From assembly GCA_002453165.1 (NCBI GenBank), contig DKGH01000073.1, forward strand, positions 1,109 through 22,167: 21,059 nucleotides of DNA, in the 5' to 3' direction. Within the stretch, counting starts at the first letter, position 1, and each line of letters begins with the position of its first letter. Both the position numbers and the translations under genes were made by a program. The stretch is from Verrucomicrobia bacterium UBA6775 (GTDB taxonomy: Bacteria; Verrucomicrobiota; Verrucomicrobiia; Limisphaerales; UBA1096). This document shows, piece after piece, positions 7,982 through 15,460 of this stretch. Below the pieces are notes generated by a model that had not been told where the DNA came from, searched no databases, and saw nothing but the letters and a program-made list of their open reading frames with translations.

Positions 7982-10818
7982 GACTGCACCTCCCCCGGCT
8001 TGGCCGCCGTACTCTCCGGTTGGTCGAACAGGATGGCCTCGTAGTCATCGTATTTCGGATTGTTCGCTGCCGGCCAAAATCGTTCCTCCGAAACATCCTT
8101 CACCACGCCACGAGCGCAATTCATGGCGAGCGTCATAAGATCCTCACTAAACGGAAAAAGCAGAGAGACGCCGGTGTTTGTTCCAACAGAAGGAATGTTG
8201 AAATAACCTACGTCCACACCCCCACCGTGTTCCGCCTCAATAGCCCAGGCGTAAAGCGGCAACTGCAAATCAAGCCAACGCTGCGGAAATTTCTTTTTCG
8301 TCTCAGCTACTCCCACCCTGGCATACTCGGGCGCGACTTCAGCATCGCGTTCCTCCCGGTACACTCCCCAGTGCGTCTCGGACGGTTTCTTGGCTTTACT
8401 GGACGTCTTATAATCGAGTACGCGCACCGAGCCGGTCTCCGTGTTTTTCTCGACGCGATCGATGGTGCCGCGAATCGTCATTCCGTCCAGCGTCTTTTCA
8501 AACTTTCGTTCGACATCAATGATTTCCCAACCGGCCGCCCGTTCCTGCGCCTGAGCGATCGCCACATGATGGAGTCGCCTTTCGATGATCTGCTGTTGCA
8601 CACGCAACGGCAGTGGCGGCTCGGATCCAAATTCCTCTTCAACCGCCTGTTTCAACTCGGCAGCCAAAAACTTGTAGATGGTATCCGATGAAATCGAATT
8701 GCGAGTGGCCTCATCCCTGCCAAACGCCTCCATCACCCGATGTACGAGAGAGCCAAAGCCACGCGCGTCCTGTTCCCGCAGTTCAAAATCCTGCGACTCC
8801 ATCCCCTGCACATGGCGCAGGTAAAACCGGTACGGACAGGCAAGGTACGCCCGGATCGACGTGGGGCTGAGATGCTCCACCCGCTTGGTCGACCCCGTCT
8901 TCAGTTGCCAAGCAGCCGTCCAGGCGGGTGGCTGTTCGCCGAGCGTCAAATCATCAAAAAGGTGCTCCACCCGCTCGGCCAACTGCGAGTCCGGGCAGCG
9001 AAACAACAGCCTTGATGGCTTGAGCGGATCGCCGTTGTGGCGCTGCCTGCCGACGAAAAAATCCACCTGCCCATCATCTCCCCTGCTCCGGATCAACAAC
9101 TCCAGCAGCCAGGCGTCGCGGGCGAAACGATCCTCGTTGCTCCGCAGGCCAAGCGGCGCACGAATGCTCTCCGGCAAAAACCGATCACCGTGAATCGTCT
9201 CCGGCAGCACGCCCTCGTTTGCGCCGGCAACGATCAGGTGCGGCGCATCCTCCCACGCCAACTCGAGCCAGCCCTGCAGGTCGATCGTGTCCGCCGGACG
9301 CTCCGGGAACAGAGCCCCGCGGCCGAGGTCATCCAGCACCAGCGCCAACTCCTGCGCCGCATGGCGCTTGGCTTTGGCCGGCACTGCAGCTTCCAGCTTG
9401 GCCGAGCGTTCATTCAGCTTGGCTACCACCTCGACGTAGGATTCGTCCGAATTATCTGCACTGTGAAACTCGCGGTTGGCCAGTGCAGTTTGCAGAAACC
9501 CGGTCAAACCAACGGACAACGGTTCCCTTGCGAGTTGCTCAAGTGCGCGTTGCAACAGACGCAACGCCGAGCGAGCCGTGATGCGGTAGCCGATTTTTTC
9601 ATCCTCGCGCTGTGGCACGAACTCCAACCGGGTCGCCGCTGCCAAGTCGGCCGGGATATGTTTCAGGCGCAGCTCATCCAGCCCCCGCTGCAGGGCCGTT
9701 GGATCGATTGATTCATCCTGCTCCTTCAGCCAACTCCAAGTGTCCGGCAGACGGAGCAGCGCATCTGCGTTTGCGAAAGTCGGACTCTGCAATACTGCCA
9801 GCAGCGACTGCAAAAAGGCATGAAGCGACGTTCGCCGGATTGGCTGCCCGGTGGGATCAAATTGCCGGATGTGGGCATCGCGAAACGCACGCTCAAGATG
9901 CGGAACCACGTTCGGGTCAGCCGTGCCAACACCGACCGTTTGGTAGACATTTTTTTTGTACCGCTTCAGCCAATTGGCTACGTCGCGGGCCTGTGAACGC
10001 TCGTCCAGCGATGGGTGCAACCGGTCGTTGGCCAAGGGCAGCTCGCGCTTGGCCCAGTGCTCCGGTGCCGGCCGACCCCAGTCGTCAAACAACGCCTCGC
10101 CCCCGTCAGGACCGAACACCACCAACTCAACGCCCACACCCTGCCCTGCCGCTTGGCCAAGCGCAGTCTGCACCAGCGGCGACAGGTCGGTAATGCCAAG
10201 CAACACAATCCGGCGGATGCCGTCCGGCAAGACCGGCTTGGCTGCGGCTTCGCGCTTGGCGTCGTGTGCGTCACGCAAGCCCACTTCGGCCAGCGAGGCG
10301 CGGTAAACCGACTCGAGTTTGGTCAAGTCCGCCCAACGGGCACATTCCTCCTCGGCATGCCCGGACTCCGCAACAGCGGTGCAGTCGAGTCCGGCGTCGA
10401 CCAGCGTGCCCCGCAGTTCGTGCAGCGAACGCGCCATCTGTCGGCACCAATTAAAATCCACCACCGAGGGTAACCTTGGAAAAAGCGACGAGTACCGCCC
10501 CAGCGCCTCGCCCTGAAGCACGCTCACCCAGTGCCACTGGCAGGCCAACGCTTCGGCGATTGAGTCATCCGCTTCATCGCCCGCGAGCATGACAGCCGGG
10601 GTAGCCACCCGGGGTGGGAAAAGCCCCCCGCCGCGCTTGGCCATCGCGGTGGCCAACGCCTCACGCAACCGCCGACCGGCCTGCTGTGTTGGCAGCAGAA
10701 GGAGCCTGTCGCTCAGGTCGACCAAGCGCTCATCGGAATCGGCCAGCAACCACTCCGTCGCCGACGACAACAGCGGCCTACCCCAAGGAAAATACGTTTT
10801 TTTCGGAGAGTCACCCAT
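7978..10818 (-). CDS. addB: AddB-like helicase-nuclease subunit with PD-(D/E)XK nuclease
   Basis: This 946-residue protein pairs with AddA. The N-terminus has the inactivated helicase-like fold of AddB: LLLLPTQQAGRRLREAL (39-55) stands where a P-loop would be, and there is no GxxGxGKT. This resembles the alphaproteobacterial type of AddB. The middle shows AGANEGVLPE (531-540) followed by DRFLPESIRAPLGL, typical of the family. The C-terminal nuclease has C661 (YLACPYRFYL), H693 (LVHRVME), D787, D802-x-K804 (LDYKTS) and QLPLY (852-856). The three cysteines that follow the nuclease motif in iron-sulfur AddB/AdnB-type proteins are missing; only C901 remains. It is the first gene of the addBA operon. 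The ATG at 10818 lacks a good Shine-Dalgarno. Confidence 0.85.
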   Translation of the reverse strand: MGDSPKKTYFPWGRPLLSSATEWLLADSDERLVDLSDRLLLLPTQQAGRRLREALATAMAKRGGGLFPPRVATPAVMLAGDEADDSIAEALACQWHWVSVLQGEALGRYSSLFPRLPSVVDFNWCRQMARSLHELRGTLVDAGLDCTAVAESGHAEEECARWADLTKLESVYRASLAEVGLRDAHDAKREAAAKPVLPDGIRRIVLLGITDLSPLVQTALGQAAGQGVGVELVVFGPDGGEALFDDWGRPAPEHWAKRELPLANDRLHPSLDERSQARDVANWLKRYKKNVYQTVGVGTADPNVVPHLERAFRDAHIRQFDPTGQPIRRTSLHAFLQSLLAVLQSPTFANADALLRLPDTWSWLKEQDESIDPTALQRGLDELRLKHIPADLAAATRLEFVPQREDEKIGYRITARSALRLLQRALEQLAREPLSVGLTGFLQTALANREFHSADNSDESYVEVVAKLNERSAKLEAAVPAKAKRHAAQELALVLDDLGRGALFPERPADTIDLQGWLELAWEDAPHLIVAGANEGVLPETIHGDRFLPESIRAPLGLRSNEDRFARDAWLLELLIRSRGDDGQVDFFVGRQRHNGDPLKPSRLLFRCPDSQLAERVEHLFDDLTLGEQPPAWTAAWQLKTGSTKRVEHLSPTSIRAYLACPYRFYLRHVQGMESQDFELREQDARGFGSLVHRVMEAFGRDEATRNSISSDTIYKFLAAELKQAVEEEFGSEPPLPLRVQQQIIERRLHHVAIAQAQERAAGWEIIDVERKFEKTLDGMTIRGTIDRVEKNTETGSVRVLDYKTSSKAKKPSETHWGVYREERDAEVAPEYARVGVAETKKKFPQRWLDLQLPLYAWAIEAEHGGGVDVGYFNIPSVGTNTGVSLLFPFSEDLMTLAMNCARGVVKDVSEERFWPAANNPKYDDYEAILFDQPESTAAKPGEVQS
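10150..10163. repeat. Iterated palindrome, perfect 14-mer
   Basis: CGCTTGGCCAAGCG inside addB. Here it is read in a different frame from addA and encodes ALGQA rather than RLAKR. Confidence 0.95.
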
Positions 10819-10896
10819 CGTTTACCGCGCCGGTTTGCCCAAAAAACATGAGCGCACAATAGTCGCTTGGCCAGGACATCCACGGTCCCACGCCAG

Positions 10897-10915
10897 CCAA
10901 GCGCTTGGCCAAGCG
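10897..10915. repeat. Composite iterated palindrome just after the lipoprotein gene
   Basis: Two overlapping palindromes, CCAAGCGCTTGG (10897-10908) and CGCTTGGCCAAGCG (10902-10915), end two bases before the stop codon complement of the minus-strand lipoprotein gene. A degenerate copy (GCTTGGCCAGG) lies at 10864-10874. No T-run follows, so it is not a standard terminator. Confidence 0.9.
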
Positions 10916-10917
10916 GG

Positions 10918-11292
10918 TTACTTGACGCCCACCTGCCCTGTCTTTGGGTTGTACACGTAGCGCATCCCCCGAGGCGCAGCTGGCATCTTCGAGTAATAAC
11001 CCTCCTTTACCAACTCGTTGAGCGACTTGGGGTAGCGGCCTTCCACGGTATGAAACTGCCTGATGGCGTTTTGGACATTGGCGAGATTGACCCGCTTTTC
11101 AGATGATTTCTTGGCCTTGCCCACCGCACCGACGTAATTGAGGGGTGCCAATAGCGGGTTGTCGTCATCGGTGGAGGTTTCCTCCTTTTCGGGTTTCTTT
11201 TTCTCCTTCCCCTTTTTGGCACTCTCGGAGGAACCGCCACAGGCAACGAGCATCGCCGACAAGGCCAGCGCGAATATCCATCGTGTTTTCAT
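10918..11292 (-). CDS. Small lipoprotein with GspG-like C-terminal region
   Basis: This 124-residue protein begins with a lipoprotein signal peptide: MKTRW, the hydrophobic run IFALALSAMLVA, and lipobox LVAC with the lipidated cysteine at C18. A charged linker rich in K and E (about 24-45) follows. The C-terminal half, FHTVEGRYPKSLNELVKEGY then MRYVYNPKTGQVGV, resembles the globular part of type II secretion major pseudopilins (GspG-like). The usual N-terminal pilin methylation helix is absent and replaced by the lipobox. It probably sits at a membrane facing the periplasm; its function is unknown. It lies 34 bases after the FG-GAP gene and may share its transcript. Confidence 0.7.
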   Translation of the reverse strand: MKTRWIFALALSAMLVACGGSSESAKKGKEKKKPEKEETSTDDDNPLLAPLNYVGAVGKAKKSSEKRVNLANVQNAIRQFHTVEGRYPKSLNELVKEGYYSKMPAAPRGMRYVYNPKTGQVGVK

Positions 11293-11326
11293 ATCAGGGA
11301 AAAAATCTGTCGCCCGGTCGGGTTTG

Positions 11327-12640
11327 TCAATCGGCTTTGTACGGCTTGGGCTGAGCCTTGCGCCACTCCTTGCGCGTCAGTTTTCGCGGAGTCTGCAGGT
11401 GGACGAACGCGCCCTTTTTGTTGCCGACCACGATGTCCGGCCACTTGTCGCCGTTGATATCCTGCGCCATCACCTGGGTACCGATCCCGGAATCGGTATC
11501 GACGAGGTGCGGAATCCAGTCGACGCCGTTCTTTTTGCTACGGCGCAATTCAAACCAGTACAGCACAGCCGGCGCGTTGGGCTCGGCGTCGCCGTTCGGG
11601 CCGTGTGCCCAGAAACGCTTGCCGGTGACGATATCCATCAGCCCATCACGGTTCATATCCACGAGGTCGATCGCGTGCAACTGGCTGAATTTGACGCCGT
11701 ACTTGTTCTCCTCCGGCTTGGCATTCATGAACGTATGCGGCACGAAGGTAATTTTCCCATCCTTCTTTTGGTGCTCGTACCAACATAGGCCGTAACCATG
11801 TGCGGCGAGTGAGGTGATGACGTCGTTGTCGCCATCACCATCAACATCGTAGGCGTACATGTGCGCTCCGCCGCCCGGGGAAAACTTGAACGGATGAAAC
11901 TTCCACTGCGGATCGCCCTTGAGCGACTCTGGCTGCTCCCACCAACCGTTCATGTCCATGATATCCTTCCGGCCATCACCACTGATGTCGCCCACGCCCA
12001 TGCCGTGGGTGAAGCGCTGCCACTTGCCCTTGGCCGTCACGCGGTGAACGGTCCACGGTTTTTCCGGCTCGTCCCAGTTTGGCTCGGCGTAAATAAAATA
12101 ACCTTCCGAGTTGCAGATGATCTCCGGCTTGCCGTCCCCGGTGATGTCCTCAAAATGCGGCGATTCGTTGTCCGTGACATTGATAGAAATGTGTTTCTTC
12201 CACAGGCCCGGCTTGCCCTTTGGGTTCTCAAACCAAGGCGACTCCTTGCCGGGAAAACCCATCACCAGCACATCGTCCCAACCATCGCTGTTTAGGTCGT
12301 AAACGTAACAGAGAAAATTCGCCGAGTAGCCGTTGCGCCCGCTGATCGCCCCGGGAAAACCGGGCACCTTGACGGTCTGGCCGTCCTTGTCCTTCATCTC
12401 AAACGACTCAGTCGCCGGATAAATCTCGTGCCTGGCCTTGAAATCCGGCCCGGCGTACCAGTACGGCCCGACCACGAGATCGCCGAGGCCGTCCCGGTTA
12501 AAATCCCCCACGGCACCTCCCTCGGCCCAAAAGTGTTTATTGGCATGAATCTTCGTCCAGTCGTGGACATAAAAATCCTTCGCTTGGCCAAGCGCTGCGG
12601 TGCAAACCAAGCCGGCGATCATGAATAGAAAACGGCGCAT
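11327..12640 (-). CDS. Secreted FG-GAP/VCBS beta-propeller protein
   Basis: A 437-residue protein. I start it at the ATG at 12640, because MRRFLFMIAGLVCTAALGQA is a good signal peptide with cleavage near GQA-KDF; a farther in-frame ATG at 12691 adds only a basic tail. At least seven calcium-binding FG-GAP type motifs follow, including DFNRDGLGDLVVG, DLNSDGWDDVLVM, DITGDGKPEIIC, DISGDGRKDIMDM, DVDGDGDNDVIT, DMNRDGLMDIVTG and DINGDKWPDIVVG. This fits a seven-bladed propeller. Such proteins are secreted or surface-bound and common in Planctomycetota and Verrucomicrobiota, and their ligands are mostly unknown. A perfect 14-base palindrome lies in the signal-peptide codons. It is divergent from purB. 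Confidence 0.85.
   Translation of the reverse strand: MRRFLFMIAGLVCTAALGQAKDFYVHDWTKIHANKHFWAEGGAVGDFNRDGLGDLVVGPYWYAGPDFKARHEIYPATESFEMKDKDGQTVKVPGFPGAISGRNGYSANFLCYVYDLNSDGWDDVLVMGFPGKESPWFENPKGKPGLWKKHISINVTDNESPHFEDITGDGKPEIICNSEGYFIYAEPNWDEPEKPWTVHRVTAKGKWQRFTHGMGVGDISGDGRKDIMDMNGWWEQPESLKGDPQWKFHPFKFSPGGGAHMYAYDVDGDGDNDVITSLAAHGYGLCWYEHQKKDGKITFVPHTFMNAKPEENKYGVKFSQLHAIDLVDMNRDGLMDIVTGKRFWAHGPNGDAEPNAPAVLYWFELRRSKKNGVDWIPHLVDTDSGIGTQVMAQDINGDKWPDIVVGNKKGAFVHLQTPRKLTRKEWRKAQPKPYKAD
12581..12594. repeat. Iterated palindrome, perfect 14-mer
   Basis: CGCTTGGCCAAGCG inside the signal-peptide codons of the FG-GAP protein, encoding ALGQA at the likely cleavage site. Confidence 0.95.
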
Positions 12641-12702
12641 GCGGCATCTTTGACCGCCCCGCCTGCCCGGGTCAAGCGGCCCGGCACACATCTCACTCGC
12701 CG

Positions 12703-12716
12703 CGCTTGGCCAAGTG
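12703..12716. repeat. Iterated palindrome, 13/14 match, in the divergent FG-GAP/purB spacer
   Basis: CGCTTGGCCAAGTG ends 17 bases before the purB ATG, the same variant as at 93-106. Its position close to the start could affect purB expression if a protein binds it. Confidence 0.85.
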
Positions 12717-12733
12717 CATTATCCTGCCCGCAC

Positions 12734-14047
12734 ATGATAGGACGTTACACCCGTCCCGAGATGAGGGACATTTGGACGGAGCAGCGAAAACTCGAAATCT
12801 GGCTGGACATCGAACTGCTCGCGGCCGAGGCACTTTGCGATGAGGGACTCGTCCCGAAAAAGCACCTCAAGCAGATGAAGGACAACGCCTCCTTCACCAT
12901 CGAGCGCTGCCGCGAACTCGAACGGACGCTGAACCACGACGTCATCGCCTTCACCACCAACGTCTCGGAAAACATCGGCAAACCGGCCAGCCGCTGGCTT
13001 CACTTTGGCCTGACCAGCAGCGACATCATTGACACGGCGTTCGCTGTGCAAATGAACGAGTCACTCAAGATTCTCATCGCCGACGTCAAGCGTCTCCGCA
13101 AGGTCATCGGGGCCAAGGCGCGCAAGCACATGTACACTCCAATGATCGGCCGAAGCCACGGCATCAACGCCGAGCCGACCACCTTCGGCCTCAAAATGGC
13201 GCTGATGTACGATGAGTTTGGCCGCGCACTCGAACGGCTCGAGACCCTCAAGCCGCGCGTCGCCATCGGCAAACTGTCCGGCGCAGTCGGCACAAGCGCG
13301 CATCTGTCGCCGAAGATCGAGGCATACGTCTGCCGCAAGCTCGGGCTCAAGCCAGCGCCAATTGCGACACAGGTCGTGCAGCGTGACATCCATGCGGAAT
13401 TCATGACCACCGTTGCCATCGTCGGCGCAAGCATCGAGCGCTGGGCCACCGAGTTCCGGCACCTGCAACGCACCGAGGTTCTCGAGGCCGAGGAATATTT
13501 TGCCAAAGGCCAAAAAGGCTCGAGCGCCATGCCACACAAACGCAATCCGATCACCGGCGAACGCCTCACCGGGCTGGCCCGCGTGTTACGCGGCAACGCC
13601 GTTGCAGCCCTTGAGAACGTCGCCCTGTGGCACGAGCGTGATATCAGCCACAGCTCTGTCGAGCGCGTCATTTTTCCGGACTCCTGCACGCTGCTCAACT
13701 ACATGCTCCACAAGTTGACCGACCTGACCAAGGGCCTAATCGTTTATCCCAAAAACATGGAGAAAAACCTCTGCCAATCGCTTGGCATGTGGAACTCCCA
13801 GTCGGTGCTGCTCGCGCTCATCCGCAAGGGCCTCACCCGCGAGGAATCGTACTCGCTTGTCCAGCGCAACGCCATGGAGACATGGAAAACCAAGCACGAC
13901 GGCCGGGACGATGCCGACTTTTTGAAGCAACTCCTGTCCGACCCCGAAGTCGCGAAGCATTTCAAAAAGGGCGAACTCGAGTCCATCTGTTCCACTGATT
14001 TCCACTACAAACACATCAAAAGCCGGTTCAAAAAACTGGGGCTGTAA
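12734..14047 (+). CDS. purB: Adenylosuccinate lyase
   Basis: This 437-residue fumarase/aspartase-superfamily enzyme cleaves SAICAR to AICAR plus fumarate, and adenylosuccinate to AMP plus fumarate, in purine synthesis; it is a cytoplasmic homotetramer. I start it at the ATG at 12734, giving MIGRYTRPEMRDIW, the normal N-terminus of the family; the open frame extends upstream without homology. Key features are the likely general-acid histidine H142 in GRSHGI, the early motif TSSDIIDTA (95-103), and the superfamily signature GSSAMPHKRNP (262-272), which carries the catalytic serine loop. Length is typical of the short bacterial PurB form. A small nucleotidyltransferase gene follows after only three bases. 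Confidence 0.95.
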   Translation: MIGRYTRPEMRDIWTEQRKLEIWLDIELLAAEALCDEGLVPKKHLKQMKDNASFTIERCRELERTLNHDVIAFTTNVSENIGKPASRWLHFGLTSSDIIDTAFAVQMNESLKILIADVKRLRKVIGAKARKHMYTPMIGRSHGINAEPTTFGLKMALMYDEFGRALERLETLKPRVAIGKLSGAVGTSAHLSPKIEAYVCRKLGLKPAPIATQVVQRDIHAEFMTTVAIVGASIERWATEFRHLQRTEVLEAEEYFAKGQKGSSAMPHKRNPITGERLTGLARVLRGNAVAALENVALWHERDISHSSVERVIFPDSCTLLNYMLHKLTDLTKGLIVYPKNMEKNLCQSLGMWNSQSVLLALIRKGLTREESYSLVQRNAMETWKTKHDGRDDADFLKQLLSDPEVAKHFKKGELESICSTDFHYKHIKSRFKKLGL

Positions 14048-14050
14048 CGA

Positions 14051-14527
14051 ATGAATATCGACCGTGTCCTGCAATCACTTGCCAAAAATGAGGTGGATTA
14101 CCTCCTTATCGGTGGTGTTAATTTTCTGCTGAGACACGCGCCTGAAATTACTTATGACATCGATGTTTGGATTGCCGATAACCCGAAAAATCTGGAACGC
14201 ACCATTACTTTTTTGAAATCCAATAATGCCGAATGGGGTGCCACGGAAGATGACTGGAAACCGGTTCCTGACACGACGACTTGGCTAACGCTCCAGCCTG
14301 TTTTTTGCCTAACCTCCCCGATCGCAGCAATCGATATTTTCAGGGAAGTTAAGGGGCTTGAAAATCGGTATAATGTATGCAAGGCAGAGACTGCCAGCGG
14401 CGTCCCATTTTGGGCGTTGTCCGATCAACACATGTTGGAAGCCCAGTTGGCTTTACCTGTGAACCAACAAAAATCTCAACGGATTGAAGCTCTGAACAAG
14501 GCGATTAAAAATGCAAGCGATGTCTAA
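14051..14527 (+). CDS. Minimal nucleotidyltransferase-like protein, possible toxin-antitoxin component
   Basis: A 158-residue protein with the DNA polymerase beta-type nucleotidyltransferase signature: GG (21-22) in LLIGGVNFLL, then D36-x-D38 in YDIDVWI, and a possible third acidic residue D95 in AAIDIF. This pattern is shared with the AbiEii/MNT-like and DUF6036-like groups, several of which transfer nucleotides to tRNA or a partner protein in toxin-antitoxin pairs. Its stop codon overlaps a 51-residue ORF by eight bases, typical of a coupled pair. The gene is more AT-rich than purB and the SDR on either side and has no iterated palindrome, which suggests insertion into the purB transcript. 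The family assignment is good; the toxin role is inferred. Confidence 0.7.
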   Translation: MNIDRVLQSLAKNEVDYLLIGGVNFLLRHAPEITYDIDVWIADNPKNLERTITFLKSNNAEWGATEDDWKPVPDTTTWLTLQPVFCLTSPIAAIDIFREVKGLENRYNVCKAETASGVPFWALSDQHMLEAQLALPVNQQKSQRIEALNKAIKNASDV

Positions 14528-14675
14528 CACGAAGGAACAGGAAGAAGCCAAACGAGAAAAGGCGTGGGATCCGAAGAAAAGGTGGAAGGTATTGCAGGAA
14601 ACCATCGCCTGGATGGAAGCGAATTTGCCTCCTGAGCAAAAACGCAATCGCCCTCGCGTCCCGAAACAATTTTGA
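14520..14675 (+). CDS. Small basic 51-residue protein, partner of the nucleotidyltransferase
   Basis: The ATG at 14520 (or 14511, adding MQA) opens a 51-residue frame ending at TGA 14673-14675. It overlaps the nucleotidyltransferase end by eight bases. The middle shows a tryptophan-rich patch, AWDPKKRWKVLQETIAWMEA (15-34), which could be a helix. The ends are highly charged, with a basic tail (KRNRPRVPKQF). I do not recognise a named family. The tight overlap upstream, and a TTG start of the SDR gene overlapping its stop, indicate translation coupling. By position it is a candidate antitoxin or cofactor for the nucleotidyltransferase. It could be a chance frame, but the codon overlap and composition argue for a real gene. 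Confidence 0.55.
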   Translation: MSNTKEQEEAKREKAWDPKKRWKVLQETIAWMEANLPPEQKRNRPRVPKQF

Positions 14676-15460
14676 CCGTGCCACAACTCGACAACAAAAC
14701 CTTTGTGATCGTTGGCGGGACGACCGGGCTGGGTTTATCCGCCGCCCGGGCGTTTGTTGCGGCCGGAGCGAAGGTGGTGGTGGTCGGGCGAAATTCGGAA
14801 AACGTCGAGGCCGCAACAGCCTCGCTTGGCCAAGCGGGTCGAGGTTTGGCCGGCGACGCCACCCAACCTCATACTGCCGTCGAGGCAATCGATTTGGCCA
14901 AGCGGGAGTTCGGTGGGTTCGACGGCATGTACCATGTTGCCGGTGGCAGCGGTCGCCAGATGGGTGATGGCCCATTGCACGAGGTCACAGATGAGGGCTG
15001 GGCCAAGACAATCGAATTAAATCTCACCTCGGTTTTCCATTCGAACCGGGCCGCGCTGCAGGCGTTTGATGCGTCTGGCCAAGCGGGAACGATCCTGAAT
15101 ATGACCTCGGTGCTGGGCCTATCCCCTTCGCCAAAACATTTTGCGACGCATGCCTATGCGGCGGCCAAAGCGGCTGTCATTGGCCTGACAAAGTCGACCG
15201 CCGCCCACTACGCACCACAAAACATTCGCATCAATGCGATCGCGCCGGCACTGGTCGACACACCGATGTCCGAGCGGGCCAAGGGCAACGATGAAATCAT
15301 GTCCTTCATCAGGACCAAGCAACCGCTGGACGGCGGACGCATCGGGGCTCCGGATGACCTTAACGGCGCGGCGGTTTTCCTGATGTCGGATGCGGCAAAA
15401 TTTATTACCGGCCAAATGCTGGCTGTCGACGGCGGCTGGACCGTGAGCGAAGGAGGTTAG
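14672..15460 (+). CDS. Short-chain dehydrogenase/reductase (classical SDR)
   Basis: A 262-residue NAD(P)-dependent oxidoreductase of the classical SDR family. The cofactor loop is GGTTGLG (15-21), the catalytic serine is S146 in NMTSVLG, and the Y-x3-K pair is Y162/K166 in AYAAAKAA. The downstream INAIAPALVDTPM (187-199) and a C-terminal LAVDGGWTV complete the pattern. The start is either TTG at 14672, whose TTGA overlaps the stop of the small ORF, or GTG at 14678; neither has a clear Shine-Dalgarno. The ROK kinase begins directly after its stop, so the two likely serve one sugar or sugar-alcohol pathway. Two exact copies and one degenerate copy of the iterated palindrome core lie in the gene. 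Substrate unknown. Confidence 0.9.
   Translation: MTVPQLDNKTFVIVGGTTGLGLSAARAFVAAGAKVVVVGRNSENVEAATASLGQAGRGLAGDATQPHTAVEAIDLAKREFGGFDGMYHVAGGSGRQMGDGPLHEVTDEGWAKTIELNLTSVFHSNRAALQAFDASGQAGTILNMTSVLGLSPSPKHFATHAYAAAKAAVIGLTKSTAAHYAPQNIRINAIAPALVDTPMSERAKGNDEIMSFIRTKQPLDGGRIGAPDDLNGAAVFLMSDAAKFITGQMLAVDGGWTVSEGG
14823..14836. repeat. Iterated palindrome, perfect 14-mer
   Basis: CGCTTGGCCAAGCG inside the SDR gene, encoding SLGQA. A further core at 14894-14901 encodes DLAKR in another frame, and a degenerate copy (CTGGCCAAGCGG) lies at about 15075. Confidence 0.95.
15450..15456 (+). promoter_or_regulatory. Strong Shine-Dalgarno of the ROK kinase
   Basis: AAGGAGG, four bases before ATG 15461 and overlapping the last SDR codons. 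It is the strongest ribosome binding site in the window and fixes the kinase start. Confidence 0.85.

Noticed and set aside
5133..10160. The palindrome as a Chi site for AddAB
   Set aside because: Nine cores lie in addBA, but Chi sites act in one orientation and are not palindromic, and copies also occur evenly in unrelated genes.
10897..10915. The composite palindrome as an intrinsic terminator of the lipoprotein gene
   Set aside because: No T-run follows on the minus strand and the dyad has no loop. It is better explained as a copy of the iterated repeat.
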